DNA from: Wuchereria bancrofti
Lineage: Eukaryota; Nematoda; Chromadorea; Rhabditida; Onchocercidae
Direction of reading: 5' to 3'
DNA length: 64,000 nt
Assembly (NCBI GenBank): GCA_005281725.1
Contig: SSBO01000003.1
Coordinates: forward strand, 9,662,797 to 9,726,796
The notes under the pieces were generated by a model. It did no database searches. It was not told where the DNA came from and saw only the letters and a list, made by a program, of their open reading frames with translations. Both the position numbers and the translations under genes were made by a program. Each line of letters opens with the position of its first letter. Position 1 is the first letter of the stretch. This document shows positions 50,092 through 63,200 of this stretch, piece by piece.

Positions 50092-50150
50092 TGAACAAAT
50101 AAATTTGTGATTGCTAAAACGAAGTATTTCATTACTGTTTGCAACAACAA

Positions 50151-53100
50151 ATGGGTGAAGAAGATGGTGAAAAGAAGTTTGTAATGCTTTTCATTCTTTT
50201 CTTTTGCACTTTTTTTTAATGAAAATTTTAATTTTAAAATTAGGAAAACCATTTAGCTATTTCTATTACACTGCTTAATCAAATAAAAATAAAATGAAAC
50301 ATAACCGAAAAAAACAAATAAATAAATGAAATTAAATAAAATGAAGAGAATTAGAGTTAAACACAAAAATTTTGTTATCACAGTCATTTTTATATATTTT
50401 TGACAATATATCATTTAATTAAATTTTATAATTAATAATTGTGCAGAAAAAAATTCCTTAGAATGTTAAAATGAAAATTAAAGTTTAACATATTGTTCAG
50501 CTTACATTCACTGGCATAGTGCTTCATATGATTCGACATTAATGTATGATTTATACATATTAAAATTTGAAAGATTAATTGTAATTAAAAATTTGAATTT
50601 GTTATTACTACAAATTGAAGTTGTATTAAATAAAGAAGATGAATACTGTGATTTTCAAATGTTTATTCAATACTTATTTTTCCTTGAAAAAAAATAATTT
50701 AATTTTTATTTTATTTATTTTCGATTAATTGTAATTAAAATCGATTAATTGTGATTAAAAATTTGAATTTGTTATTATTACAAATTGAAATTATATTAAG
50801 TAACGAAGAATTATTTTCGTTTTTCTGAAATTCATTGCTAAGAAGAAAAATGTTATAAGTGTATTCATAATAATTGCTTTATCTTTTTAATTCATAAGTG
50901 TTTTAATTAATTTTATATTTTTTAATTTTCCCACATATTCGAGATTAAACAAAAAATAGAAATAAAAATTTGATATATAATAATAATTTCTTTTTAATTA
51001 CATATCTAATTTCTCTGTTATTTGGAAAAACGAAAATTTATTATATGAAAATTATTGATGAAACCTATTATGATGATTGGAATTCATTTGAAAAACTTAA
51101 ATTTTTACTATGAAAATTTTCAATTCATTTTAATTAATTTATTTGCTTATTTATTCATCTGCTTACTTTTTTTTTAATTTATCAAATTATTTATTTACTT
51201 TTGTTTTTTTTTTTCTTTCAGAAACTTCCATATCGAAGCAAATTAACAGAACGTATTGCACCTGGTCAAACGTTAGTTGTAAAAGGAAAAACATTGAAAG
51301 ATGCAAAAAAGTTTGTCATATAATAATAATTCAATTAAAGTTATCATCAAATTAAATTATAACTTTAAAAAAAATTAATTTAAATATTTATAAAATATGA
51401 TAAATTATTTCAATAATGTAAATTATTATAGATTTGATCTTGGCCTACATCGTGATAGTCCAGATTATAGTGGCGAAGATATTCCATTAAATATTAACAT
51501 GCGTTTTGATAAAGGAAAGGTTTGATATTTATGATTACTCTGAAAAATTAATTTTACCAAAAAATTGATAGTAATAATTAAAATTTAAAAATTTATTAAT
51601 TTTCTTATTGAATATTTTAAATAACACATGAAAATTTTTTTCATCACTTGCATTTACGTTTCATCTAAAATAAAAAATAAAAGTGGTGAAAATAATATAT
51701 TTTGTAAAAAATTAATAACAAATATCAAAACATCATTATTGCAATCTTTTTTTTTTACTTTTCATTTATTCCAATTAAATACTACAAATGTTCGCAGAAA
51801 AATAAATAAATCCTTTAATTACTTATCACTAATTGATAATAAATGATAAACATAATTAGTGAATTCATTTTCAGATAGCATTTAACACATTTTCAAATAA
51901 TAAATGGGGAAAAAAGGAGAAGCGAAAGTTACCATTTAAAAAAGGAAAAGCATTCGATTTACGAATTCGAGCACATGATCATAAATTTGTGATTTATTGT
52001 GATGGTGTAAGTTTTTATAATTTGAATTTTGTGTGATAAAATAAGATAACGTTAATGATAACAATTTTACAATTCATTGCAGTGATAATAATAATAGTAA
52101 TGATTAATAAAAATTGACAATATTTAATAATAATAGTAGTAGTAATAATAATAATAACAATAATAGTAATCAACTTAGTAGTCATTATTCAGGACGACAT
52201 TAATTATAACAAACTTTATATATTCCCGAAAATGATTTAAAAAAGTTTTAACAATAATAAAAAAAAAATTTTTCTTTAAAAAAGTTTTTTTTTTAAATTT
52301 TTTAAAAAAGATTTTTTCCTCTTGAAAAAAAAATTCATTTTTGTCGTTTTTTGAAAAGAAACTTTTTTAAGGATTTCCTTTTTTTTTAAGAAAAAAAAAA
52401 GCGAAAGTAGGAAATAGCTAAAAGAAATTATTCTTTATCATTTTANTTTTTTTTTTAAATTTTTTAAAAAAGATTTTTTCCTCTTGAAAAAAAAATTCAT
52501 TTTTGTCGTTTTTTGAAAAGAAACTTTTTTAAGGATTTCCTTTTTTTTTAAGAAAAAAAAAAGCGAAAGTAGGAAATAGCTAAAAGAAATTATTCTTTAT
52601 CATTTTAGAAATATTGTCTTGTTAAATAGTAATATTGCTAAAGAATTTGAACTAATCTAAGGAAGTAGAATTTTCTTATAGACCAAAAAGGAAAAAAAAA
52701 ATGTTAGAGCTAAGCTATTGAATTATTTAAATTTTAATGCCTAGTACGTAACAATTATGCTATTTAATCAGTGGAAACAGAGAGAGAGAGAGAGAGAAAG
52801 AGAGGAAAGGTTATATCGTTAAATAATTATTAAAATATTACAATGATTATTTTAAAAAAAAGCACACATAATGATTAAAACATGATATGTTCAAAGATAA
52901 ATAAAAAAAAAGAAAAAATAATAACAAAATAAAATTGATAAAAAAGAAAAAAAAAATGATTAAAAATTGATACGTAGAATAAATTTAGACATTTTTAATG
53001 TTTCTCATTTTTTACATTATACTTTTTACTATGCAATGTTTTTTACAACATTTTTCTTTCATTTTTTTTACAATATTCAAATGTTGTTATATAATTTTTT

Positions 53101-54692
53101 AATTTAATGATAATTAATAAAATTAATTTTTATAAAATATTCAGAAAGAAGTAAAAATATTTGATTATCGTGTACCATTACAATGGATTACATATGTATC
53201 AATCGATGGTGATGCTACTATCGATCAGGTACAATGGGGTGGCAAATATTATGTTAGTTTCACATTCACTTTTTTTTTTGTTTAAATTTAATAAAATATT
53301 AAAAAGTATATTTGATTAATTAATTGCTTGATTAAAATTTATTAATGATATTAAAAAATTATGAGTTATGTGAAATAAAAATTGCATATAGTTTTGTTTA
53401 TTTTTAATGTATTTTTTCTTTTATTAATTAATCTAATCTCTAAATTTAATTTTTAATCTAATAATTATTTAACTAAATTAATAAAATATTCAAGAATATA
53501 GGTGATGATTTTTTTATCATTTTATCAAATTTTACTATTTTAGCCTGTTCCATATGAATCAGGTATAGTAAATGGTGGCTTATCACCTGGTAAATCATTA
53601 TATATTACCGGAATACCTGAGAAACGTAGCAAACGATTTAATATCAATTTATTAAAACAAAACGGTGATATTGTTCTACATTTCAATCCACGATTTGATG
53701 AAAAAGTTTGAAAATGATTTAGTTTTTTTTTCCTTATTCGTTTGTTTTTATTTATTTTGAATAATTTTTTTATGAGGGATATCTTAGTTTTTAGGAAAAA
53801 GAAAAGAATACTAAGATAAATTTAAATGAAATTTAAATGATAATTTCGTAATTTTGTATTTAGAAATAATTGAAATTTTCAATTTTTTTTTTGCTGTAAA
53901 TGGAAAAAACGGAATGGATTCGAACTATTAGTCAAAAAGACAAAGAAATAAGAATGGCTATAGGTATTAATCAATTAATTATTAATTAAAGATGAACTGT
54001 TACTAATTAAATTTTAATTAGCATACATTTATCATTTTTTTTTTTTTTTGAATATGAAAATAATGAAATAAAATTTAGGCAGTCGTACGTAATGCATTAA
54101 TTGGCGGTGTTTGGGGTAAAGAAGAACGCGAAGGTAAAATTCCATTTGGGAAGAATAAAATGTTTGATTTGCAATTTCACAATGCAGACTACGGAATACA
54201 AGTAATTTTTGATAGTATTATTTTAAAAATAAAAAAAAATTTAATTTTGATAGTAATTTTATAAAAAAATAAATATATATGAATTGCATAATTTAATCGT
54301 TAATGAGATATGATTAATAAATAATTCCCTGAAGAATTTGAAAGAGAAAGAGAGAGAGAGAGAGAGGGAGAGAGAGATTTAAGAAAGTATTGAAAGAGAT
54401 CGTTGAATGGATTATTTTTTAAATTTCTTCAATATTATCTCTAAAAATTTTATTGCTAGTATTTTATAAAACAAAAAAAAAGATATTGAATTTTTGCTTG
54501 TTTTAAAAGCTTTTTTTGTCTATTTTTTTTTTTTTTGATCATATTTTTTTTTTGATCTTATAATAAACATTAATACAGATATTTGTAAATGATGAACGAT
54601 TTGCGACATTTGCGCATCGATCACAGGCAAACGATATAGTTGGTGTTCAGATACAAGGTGATGTGGAAATCAATGGAATTCAAATACAATAA
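50151..54692 (+). CDS. Tandem-repeat (two-domain) galectin, LEC-1/LEC-2 type
   Basis: Eight exons: 50151-50180, 51222-51310, 51432-51519, 51875-52006, 53145-53252, 53544-53705, 54079-54201, 54579-54692. All are in phase and give 281 residues, close to the classic 32-kDa nematode galectin. Exon 1 is tiny (MGEEDGEKKF, donor GTAATG) and was chosen because it fits phase 0 and joins smoothly to KLPYRSKL. There is no signal peptide, as usual for galectins, which leave the cell by a non-classical route and bind beta-galactosides. Domain 1 (about 11-144) has NINMRF, FNTFSNNKWGKKEKR and FDLRIRAHDHKFVIY. The linker is WGGKYYPVPYESG. Domain 2 (about 149-281) has HFNPRF, VVRNA, WGKEER and FDLQFHNADYGIQIFVNDERF. 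Domain 2 keeps the full sugar-binding set. Domain 1 has asparagine for the key histidine, and lysine at the glutamate position of WGxExR, so it probably binds sugar weakly or differently. Confidence 0.93.
50573..50815. repeat. Dispersed duplicate (about 65 bp) in galectin intron 1
   Basis: GATTAATTGTAATTAAAAAT followed by TTGAATTTGTTATTACTACA occurs at 50573 and, slightly diverged, at 50743, about 170 bp apart. A partial third start (CGATTAATTGTAATTAAAAT) is at 50722. Confidence 0.7.
52285..52607. repeat. 161-bp exact duplication around one N, galectin intron 4
   Basis: 52285-52445 equals 52447-52607 with one N between. Likely an assembly overlap left unmerged. The coding exons are not affected. 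Confidence 0.9.
52776..52806. repeat. GA microsatellite
   Basis: A GAGAGA run in galectin intron 4. A similar run lies in intron 7 at 54340-54378. Confidence 0.9.
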
Positions 54693-57058
54693 TTTAATTA
54701 AATTGTTGATGAATTGAATAATTTTAAGGCTAAAAATTTATAGCAATTAACTGTTCATGTCTTTTTTATAGTATATCATTTATAAATGATCTTCAATTTA
54801 CTTAACTTTTTTTTTGTCTCTAATTATTAATTTTCAGTTTTATTTCAACTATGATAAATTTTCCTTTTTTTTTGCAAAAAAACAAAAATAATAAGTCTGA
54901 ATGAAACTTTATTATTAATTATAAATACGTGATTGGTGTAAAATTTGTGAAATTTACTGATTATCTGGAGCAAAATATTAATTATTAAAGGCAATGAATG
55001 CTAAACAAGAAGAGTTCAAATGTCGAATATTACGATAACAAAATTTAACAGTTATAAATTTAGAATAGTAAAAAAATTTTCATTGCATAGCTGTTACAAT
55101 TTAATTAGCATATTTCAAAAATTTCCAGCATTTGATTTTCAGATAAGTTTCACTGTGCAAATAATTCTTTTTTGCACTTAATAAAAAATAAAAATATATA
55201 AAAAAATATGTATAAGTGAAATAATATTTTTTAATTATTATTTTATAACACAATTTGCTGAAATATATTATAAGGAAATTTTTTTTTCAAAAAACAAAAA
55301 ATAAATCAAATGACTATTTTTAGGAAAAAAAAATTTTGCAATATTTCTTTTTTTAGATAAAAATACTACAAAAATTATTTTACTCCTTTTTTTTCGTTCT
55401 TTTCAAATATTTTAACAACAAAAAAAGAAAAAGAATGAATAAATGGAATGAATAAAAAAAATATTTCACAAAATGTATGTAACATTTATTTTTTCTTTTT
55501 TTTGTTATCAAATATTTTATACAACATTTATGCATATTAATTAGTAAGAAATGATTAATTAATTAGTCATAAATGATAAATGAGCAAAATGCAAAAAGAA
55601 AAAAGCATATAATAGATGAATAACTCAAGAAAAAATAAAAAATTATCAAGCGATACTGATAGATCGAAGCATCATCCAGCGAGATCATCGTCTTGTTATC
55701 AGACATCAATTATCAATTAATGATAAAAAGAAAGAGGGAAAGAAAAGAAGACAATAATAACCCACAATTAGCATAATATTTTGTGCAGTAAAATAAAGGC
55801 TTTCATTTAATTTTTCTTTTTTTTAATATAAAATACTTAATGTATGATTTTTTATCAAAAAAAAATCGGAAAATATATTTTAATAAATTTATTAAAATTA
55901 AATTAATTTTGATTTACAGGAGTGAATTTAGAAAAACAAAAGTAACTTCTTTTCTTCTTTTCCTATCATTTTTTTTCCTTTTTGCATCTAATGAAAAAAA
56001 ATTTTATAAATTTTATAAAAATTATATGATTAATAAAAAAAAGGGAAAAACAAAAAAATGATTACTTTCAATTATTTCATTTCTATTTAAAATATTCTAA
56101 GATTAACAATAAATACAATAACTTATAATTCAGTAAACAATCTTTTTTTTTTCATGAAACATGATAAAGTTTGCAATATTTTTGAGAATTAATTTAAAAA
56201 AAAAATTCTTTTGATTCAAAAATATCTTTTATACTATTTATTATTATTTTTACCATTCGTCTTTTAACATGAAATAATAAAAAGATAATGATGAAAAGTT
56301 ATAATACAAAATTTCATTTTGCATTATATCATCGATTCCAATTTTGTAAACACATTGAAGCATTCATTTTAATCTGAAATATGAATTATGATTTTAAAAA
56401 AAGTTATAATAAATAATTAATTGTTAATTGATGGCATAAATTTCAATCAAATTGATTAATGAATATTGAAAGTGAAGCCAAAAATTAAAATAAACATGAA
56501 ATTTTTGAAAAAACATGAAAAAATAAAAATGATACGAAGGTATTATTAGCTGATAATTATTAGTATTGGTTGCGTTGTAGAAATTTTTTTTCATGTTTTT
56601 TCAAAAATTTCATATTTTAGCGCAAAACTATCGAATCCAAATATTTTTCTCTATTTTACAACAAGCTAAGCACTTATCACCTTTTCTTATAGTAATTCCT
56701 GTTACAGCATTTTCAGTATCTAAAATTTTTCTCTGTATTTGAAAATGAAATATGAATAATGGAAAATGAATTAATGGAATAATTCAAGTAAAATGAGAAA
56801 TTGGAAAAAATAAAAAATTTTCATTATTAAATTTGGTAATGCTAACTAACCGTTGATAAAATTAAATTGATAAAAAAAATTTTTTTTTGACATTATGCGC
56901 TTGTCATCATTCGTACAAATTCTTCATAATTAATCTATAAATTATATGAAAATATTTATCATTANNNNNNNNNNNNNAAAAAATTTTCATTATTAAATTT
57001 GGTAATGCTAACTAACCGTTGATAAAATTAAATTGATAAAAAAAATTTTTTTTTGACA
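54693..57058. other. Gap between convergent genes (galectin and EF-hand protein)
   Basis: This holds the galectin 3' UTR. AATAAA-type signals occur near 55180 and 55792; I cannot say which is used. The far end contains the duplicate copy of the EF-hand last exon (56893-56934) on the other side of an N run. Open frames such as 55840-56061 are A/T-driven. Confidence 0.45.
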
Positions 57059-57130
57059 TTATGCGCTTGTCATCATTCGTACAAATTCTTCATAATTAAT
57101 CTATAAATTATATGAAAATATTTATCATTA
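56812..57130. repeat. 153-bp exact duplication around a 13-N gap, including an exon
   Basis: 56812-56964 is identical to 56978-57130, with Ns at 56965-56977 between. Each copy includes the last coding exon of the EF-hand gene (56934-56893 and 57100-57059). Exact identity over A/T-rich intron as well as exon, directly at a gap, points to one locus printed twice. Confidence 0.92.
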
Positions 57131-59820
57131 ATTATTGATAAAATTTTAAAAACAAAAAAAAAATTTAAAAATGAATAAACTGTTGAGAGCTAATGCTAAA
57201 ATTAAAAAATAACTGTTGAGAATAATCAAATTAAAAATGGCCAAATAAATTCAATGCAATAATTTTATTTAGTAGACGAAAAAATATGATAATAAAATTT
57301 GTAAATGAATTTAATTCATTTCATACACTATCATCATCTTTCTTTCGAAAATTTCGAAATTTCTTCCTAATGAAATTTTTCAGTTATTTGAAAATTTCAA
57401 AATCTAATTTCTTTCTTTTTTTTTTGAAAAAAAATTTAGATCTATTTAATTTCTTTAGTAAATCTTACCTGTCCATCACCATCAATATCAACTTCAGCAA
57501 TCATTTCGTCTACTTCTTCATCACTGAATTGCTCACCCATATGAGTCATAAAGTATCGAAATTCTTCAGCCGTAATATATCCATTACCATCACGATCGAA
57601 TACTCGAAATGCTTCACGTATCATTTCACTATCATTATCCTATCAATGATCAATTTAATTATGAAATAATAAGAGTCAATAAGAACAGATAACATATCAT
57701 CAAACATTACCATTTTCATCTAATTAATTTTAATTTTATGACACTGGAAAAAAAAATTAAATTTATTTTGTTGAATCATTTTGTTATAGGCGAATAAGAT
57801 TCATCTCTAAAAAAAAAAAGATTTAGAGAATAAAAAAAAAGTTGCTTTTAAAACTACTCTTGAAAGGATGATTAACAAAGAAAAAAAAAGAATGAAATAA
57901 CATTCTAATAGAACAATTTAAATAGCATCAATTCAAAACAAAATATTTCAATTAATGAAAAATATGAAATTAGAATCGCAAAGTTTTGCATAATCATAAG
58001 GAAAAAATGGGGAAATTCTAAAAATAATTCAAAATATTTATAATAATAATTGATTTCAAAATTATAGCAATAATTTTAACATAATAATAATAATTAATTG
58101 AAACATATAAAAGAGGAACAGAAAAACAAATTAAACAAAGTAAGCATTGCAAGAAAAGAAATGAATGTTTTACCAAATTTTGTAAAGCTAAATTAGACAA
58201 CTATGATAGTATGGTTTATTCACGTTGAGAATCCAATCAATTCAAAGTATAAATTCATCTAATAATTTATTCACAGTCTACAGTTAAACTTACCAATGCT
58301 TAACCTTATTTACGAATATTTCATTCCAATACTGATAAATATTTCAAACCGTAAAATAGGTAACTATGATAGCACGGTTTATTCACGATGAATCCAATCA
58401 ATTTAAACCATCAGTTCATCTAATAATTTATTCACACTCAAATTCTAATCAGTTTTTTTTTTCTTTTCTAATTTATACTAATTCTTTTTCCTCTATATTT
58501 TGTTTTCATTCTTTTTTTGTTTCGTTTTTGAAATATTTAATTTTTTTCTAGTATAAATTAAATTACCTTATTCATTCGTTTCATCATTTGACAAAATTCA
58601 GGAAATTCAATGCTACCGCTACCATCAAAATCCACCTCATTGATCATATCCAATAATTCTTGCTCAGTTGGATTTTGACCTAATGTTCTCATTGCTACAC
58701 CTAATTCTTTCGATGATATTGAACCATTACCATCCTGAAATTTAAACTATTTTTTCAAATTATTTTTATTTAAATTGATAAAATTTTGAGTAAATTAAAG
58801 TGGTTTCTCTTTTTTTTCATTGATTATTATTATTACTTTTATTTTTTTGGCTTCGATTATAAAATAAAAATTATTCAAATTATTTAATTCTATTCAATAT
58901 ATATTGTTTAAATTTCTTTTTTCCCTCTTTTTTTTTATTATTCATTAAAATAAAATAAAAGGAAGTAAATAGGAAGATCTATGTACCCAAAAAAACAAAT
59001 AATAGCTTAAAAAAGGGAAAGAAAGAGAGAGAAAAATGGGGAGGGAGAGAGGGAAAGAGAAAAAAAGAAGAAACAATCTTAAATGTACCATTTCGATTAA
59101 ATTTTTGCTAAATTTCACTTTATTTTTTTTCCATTTACGCCACTAAACAAAATTAAATTTCATTTAACCCCCTTATCGTATATTTTCTTTTCAATTAATG
59201 TTAAATTTCAAATCTTTAAAAAAAAATTTCAAAATTTTCAATTCAAATTCATACTATTTGAACAACGAAAGTAAAATTTTCAATTTTTACATTTTGCCAT
59301 TATGAGCCGAAAATGTTAAAGTTAAAATTTTTTTGCTTTTTTAAAATTATTTGTTTAAAAAATTTGATCAGAAAATTTTTTTTGATCAATAAAAATAAAA
59401 TAATATAATAATTCATATAATGATGATGTAATAAATGTGCATAAATCATCACTAATTTTAACTAATTTTATTTTAAATGACTAATATTCATGCCTAATTT
59501 GATTAATTATTGAATATTAATTTACTTAAATTGTTTAATTGAATAATTATAACATATAAAAACGATAAAATTTTGTAAAATTTTACCTTTTTTTTTGTTT
59601 TTTAAATTAATTTCAAATGTACTACATGAATATTAAAAAAAAAAAAACAAATAGTACAATATATTAGTGATAACAACATTTTTTTATCATTTACCTTATC
59701 AAATAACCTGAATGCTTCACGATATTCAATAGCTTCCTCTTCACTGACACCTTCCAATTGCTCATTATTTGTTTGTTGTTTCCATCTGCTAAATAGTGAC
59801 ATTTTTCGATTGTTTGACAT
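57059..59820 (-). CDS. cal-1: Calmodulin-like four-EF-hand protein (CAL-1 type)
   Basis: Four exons (minus): 59820-59695, 58734-58567, 57639-57469, 57100-57059. All introns are phase 0, giving 168 residues. An N-terminal extension of about 30 residues ([19 protein letters not shown]) precedes the first helix ([15 protein letters not shown]). The four calcium loops are [36 protein letters not shown] and DIDGDGQINYEE, all with acidic residues in place, so all should bind calcium. [23 protein letters not shown] and FRYFMTHMG resemble C. elegans CAL-1 more than calmodulin itself, hence the symbol, given with moderate certainty. The protein ends [13 protein letters not shown]. The last exon occurs twice around an N gap; I use the gene-proximal copy, and the protein is the same with either. 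Exons 3 and 4 are antisense to a spurious plus-strand open frame. Confidence 0.9.
59018..59075. repeat. GA-rich purine tract
   Basis: GAGAGA/GGGAGA-type run in intron 1 of the EF-hand gene. Similar tracts lie at 63205-63272 and 63590-63632. Confidence 0.8.
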
Positions 59821-59949
59821 TTTGCGCCTCCTTTTTGTTATATCAATTATTTGAGTAGTAAAAATTTGTAAATTCAGTCAATATTTAGTAATAATATTTT
59901 GCCAATAATTGAATTTTATTTGCTTCTGTCGAATATTTCAACATTAGCT

Positions 59950-60290
59950 ATTTTAATGCCAAATAATATCTGAAATGAAAACAAGAAAAGAGAAAATTGA
60001 ATATTTTAGTGTCAAATAATATTTGAAATTAAAACAAAAAAACAAAAAAAAAAAAGGAAAGAAAATTGAATATTTCTTAATCAAAAAATATTGTAATCTC
60101 AGTTGGAGGGAGATATGATTTAATTATTTGTTTATTCATTAGCTATGTCAATGGCTTCATATTAATTTAATGTCAAATAATATTTGGGAAATTAAGAAAA
60201 AGAAAAAAAATTATTCATTTCTTAATTAAATATATATATATTCAGTTGCATGTATGAGTTAATTATTTATTTCTTCGTTTTCCTCTTTTT
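59950..60290. repeat. Diverged duplication upstream of the EF-hand gene
   Basis: The word GTCAAATAATATTTGAAATTA at 60011 recurs at 60172 (with GG inserted) and, diverged, at 59958. Each is followed by an A-rich tract, then TTTCTTAAT, then (in the two full copies) a CAGTTG..ATGA(T/G)TTAATTATTT-like end. The two full copies are about 161 bp apart. Confidence 0.65.
59967..59985 (-). promoter_or_regulatory. Putative leader acceptor of the EF-hand gene
   Basis: On the minus strand TGTTTTCATTTCAG ends at 59970, about 150 bases upstream of the ATG at 59820. This would leave a 149-base 5' UTR, which is long for a trans-spliced worm mRNA. Confidence 0.35.
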
Positions 60291-60299
60291 TTAATTAGC

Positions 60300-63200
60300 A
60301 AATGCAAATAATTTTAGACATCTTTGCAAATGGAATTAGATAGATTTAATAAATATACCTAAAATAGCTCATTAATTAATTAATTAATTAGTCTATAAAT
60401 ATTGTTCATGGAAGTGGGATGAAAAAAATTTTTATAAACAATAGCAATTATAAGGCAAAATTTTAAGATAAAATGTTAAGTGTTTTTTGGAAATTCCTTA
60501 CAAAGAAATTTTAAGGTTAAAATTTTTACATACATAATTAATTAAGAATTGACAGAATACATATAATAATTAAAAATAAAAGTTTAATTAATAGGAATGT
60601 ACTAAAGTATCGAATCAGTTGATTTCTGTTAAAAATTATGAAAATATAAACGTAGGAAAAAACAAGAAAACAAGTATTTTCTTTTTTCATTAGTATAAAA
60701 ACAAAACTGAAATGATCTATGAAAGAAAAACTTGGAAATGAATAAATATTTCCAAGTAATAATTAAATTTCCAATTTCGACTTGTTACTAAGATGAGATA
60801 AATTATTTGATAAAAATTAAATTAGATTAAATAGAAACGAAATGTTTGGACAATATTTTAATTAATCGGTGGAAAATTTTTATCGGAAAAATTTTTATCA
60901 TTTTTCTTTGTTAATGAATAATTTTCTGTTATCAATTAGTATCAAATTATCAATGCAGAAGTATTTTTATTATAAAGTACTGTTATGAAAAAAAAAAGTG
61001 AAATAAGCATAAAAGGAAAAAAAATTAAATCACACTTTAAAACTTATTTCCTAATTCGAAATAATAACAGTAAATATTTGATGTCAAATAAAATGGTTTC
61101 GAAATTTTCTTTTCATTTTTTTTATATCATTTTTCTTTTTGTGCTTTTTTTGAACATTTTGAAATAAATTATGGAAGTAAACATGAATATTAAAAATGTT
61201 GTATTAAATAATAATAATAAACTTATAATCCATCAAATTTTTTTAACATATTAATTTCCGTAATGTTTGCATGTTGAAATATTTTATTTCCATTATTTAT
61301 TACCTAAATATATTAAATGTATTATGATTGAATCTAAAAAAAGAAAAAAACATTTTAATTAAAAAAAAAATAAAACCGAAGAATTTTGTTTCGTAAAAAA
61401 AGAAGCGATTATATATCATTTACAAAAATATATTCATTTATATTCGAAATAGGAGAAAAATTAGAGTACTTGCTTAATGATTTGATCATCCGAAAAATTA
61501 AATCATTTATTTAATGATTCATGTTTAATCATTATTGTTCGAATTATTACTATTTATAGTCCATTAATTATTATTAAATTATTGAAAATTAATAATAAGC
61601 TATTTCCGTTTATAAATTATTCAATTCATTATACCATCCAATTTACTAATAGCAAAATTAATAGAAAAAGAAAAAATTATTCAATTTAAATATAAAAATT
61701 GATATAAAATTTCTAATGCAATAAATTAATTACAACGAATATAATAAAAGTAGAAAAAGAAAAAAAAAACTGTTGTGAAATATGCTTCATGTATTTAAAG
61801 TAAAAAGTAATTTCAAAAAAAATGTATATTAGAAGGTTTGCTTTAAGTAAAAGCTATTAGATAATATTAGAATTCCCTTAAGAATTCATTCACAAAAATT
61901 TTTGTACCATTTTAAAATTTTATTTTTTGCCTCCTGCAAAGAAGTATGAGAATTTACAAGTGAAAATGCGAAATAATATTAGTATTATTTCTTCTCTCTT
62001 GCTAAAAAGATTACTAAGTTTAATTTAATCAGACAAAAATTTCATTATTATAAAATTGAAGGAAAAAGAAAGAACGAGGAACGAAAAAGTTTTGCTTTTA
62101 ACAAGTCAATAAAAAAAAAAAAGAAAAATTTAAGAAGATTCAGCAAACAAATCAATTTTCTTTAATTTCTAATTATTGAGAAAGAGAGAGAGAAAGGGAA
62201 AATGAAAAAAAGAAAAACAATCTTTTTAGCAAATAGCAAAAATCTTTGTTAAATTCCCCGGAGATTTTGCAAATGAGATGGTACTTTTAAAATTAAATTA
62301 ATGATGAGTGAAGTGTTACGAAAGATCTAATTTGGGATGGAATTTACTCCTTACTTACTTCTCTTCCTTCCTAGTACAATTGATGATGATAACGATGATA
62401 ATGATAATTAATGGTGATAGTAATGATTATGAGAGGAAGAAATGAAGGGAGAAAGAGATAGAGGGAAATTTATGAATGATTCAGTTTATTTCAAAATTTA
62501 TTTTTTTTTTTTGTTGGAGCAATAATTAATATATAATTAAGAATTGAGAATATAGTATTAATAATTAAGAATTAATGTAGTGTTAACGTGATTAAAATTT
62601 TCTATGTTTAATATTTATCATTTAATAAATGAATTTAGTAAAAATAATTTCATAGTTTTTTAAATTCTCTATACTTATTGCAAATTAATTATTAAATATC
62701 ATTGTTGACAATAATGACAAAAATTTAACTGATAAAACTTTTCGAATTTAATTTATGAAAAATTTAAGGAAAAAGGGGAATTAGAAAATGTTGATAATAT
62801 AAATTGATGAAGAAATTTTATGTTTACAAATTATATATTAAATTATATATTTTTATGTATTACAAATTATATATTTTTATAATTATTTTTTTTTTAAAAA
62901 AAAGGATGATTCATTCATTTAACCAATTCCGAAATAAAATTTTAAAAAAAAGGATGATTCATTCATTTAACCAATTCCGAAATAAAATTTTAAAAAAAAA
63001 TTGAAATAAAATTTTTGTCATTGAAATAAATTTTCTAATATTTAACAAAATGTTTTACAATTTAATTTATTTTATATTCCAATAAAATTAACCTTTTTTT
63101 GAATTTATAATCATATCAAAATTTAAAAATTCCTCACATATTTGCTCTAGAATTGGAAAAATATTTTTATGAATTGATATTTTTTTAAAATAAAGAAAGT

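Noticed and set aside
52285..52607. Segmental duplication inside the galectin intron
   Set aside because: Exact identity and a single N between the copies point to an assembly overlap, not a genomic duplication.
57286..57669. 127-residue open frame on the plus strand
   Set aside because: It is antisense to exon 3 of the EF-hand gene and has no splice or family support.
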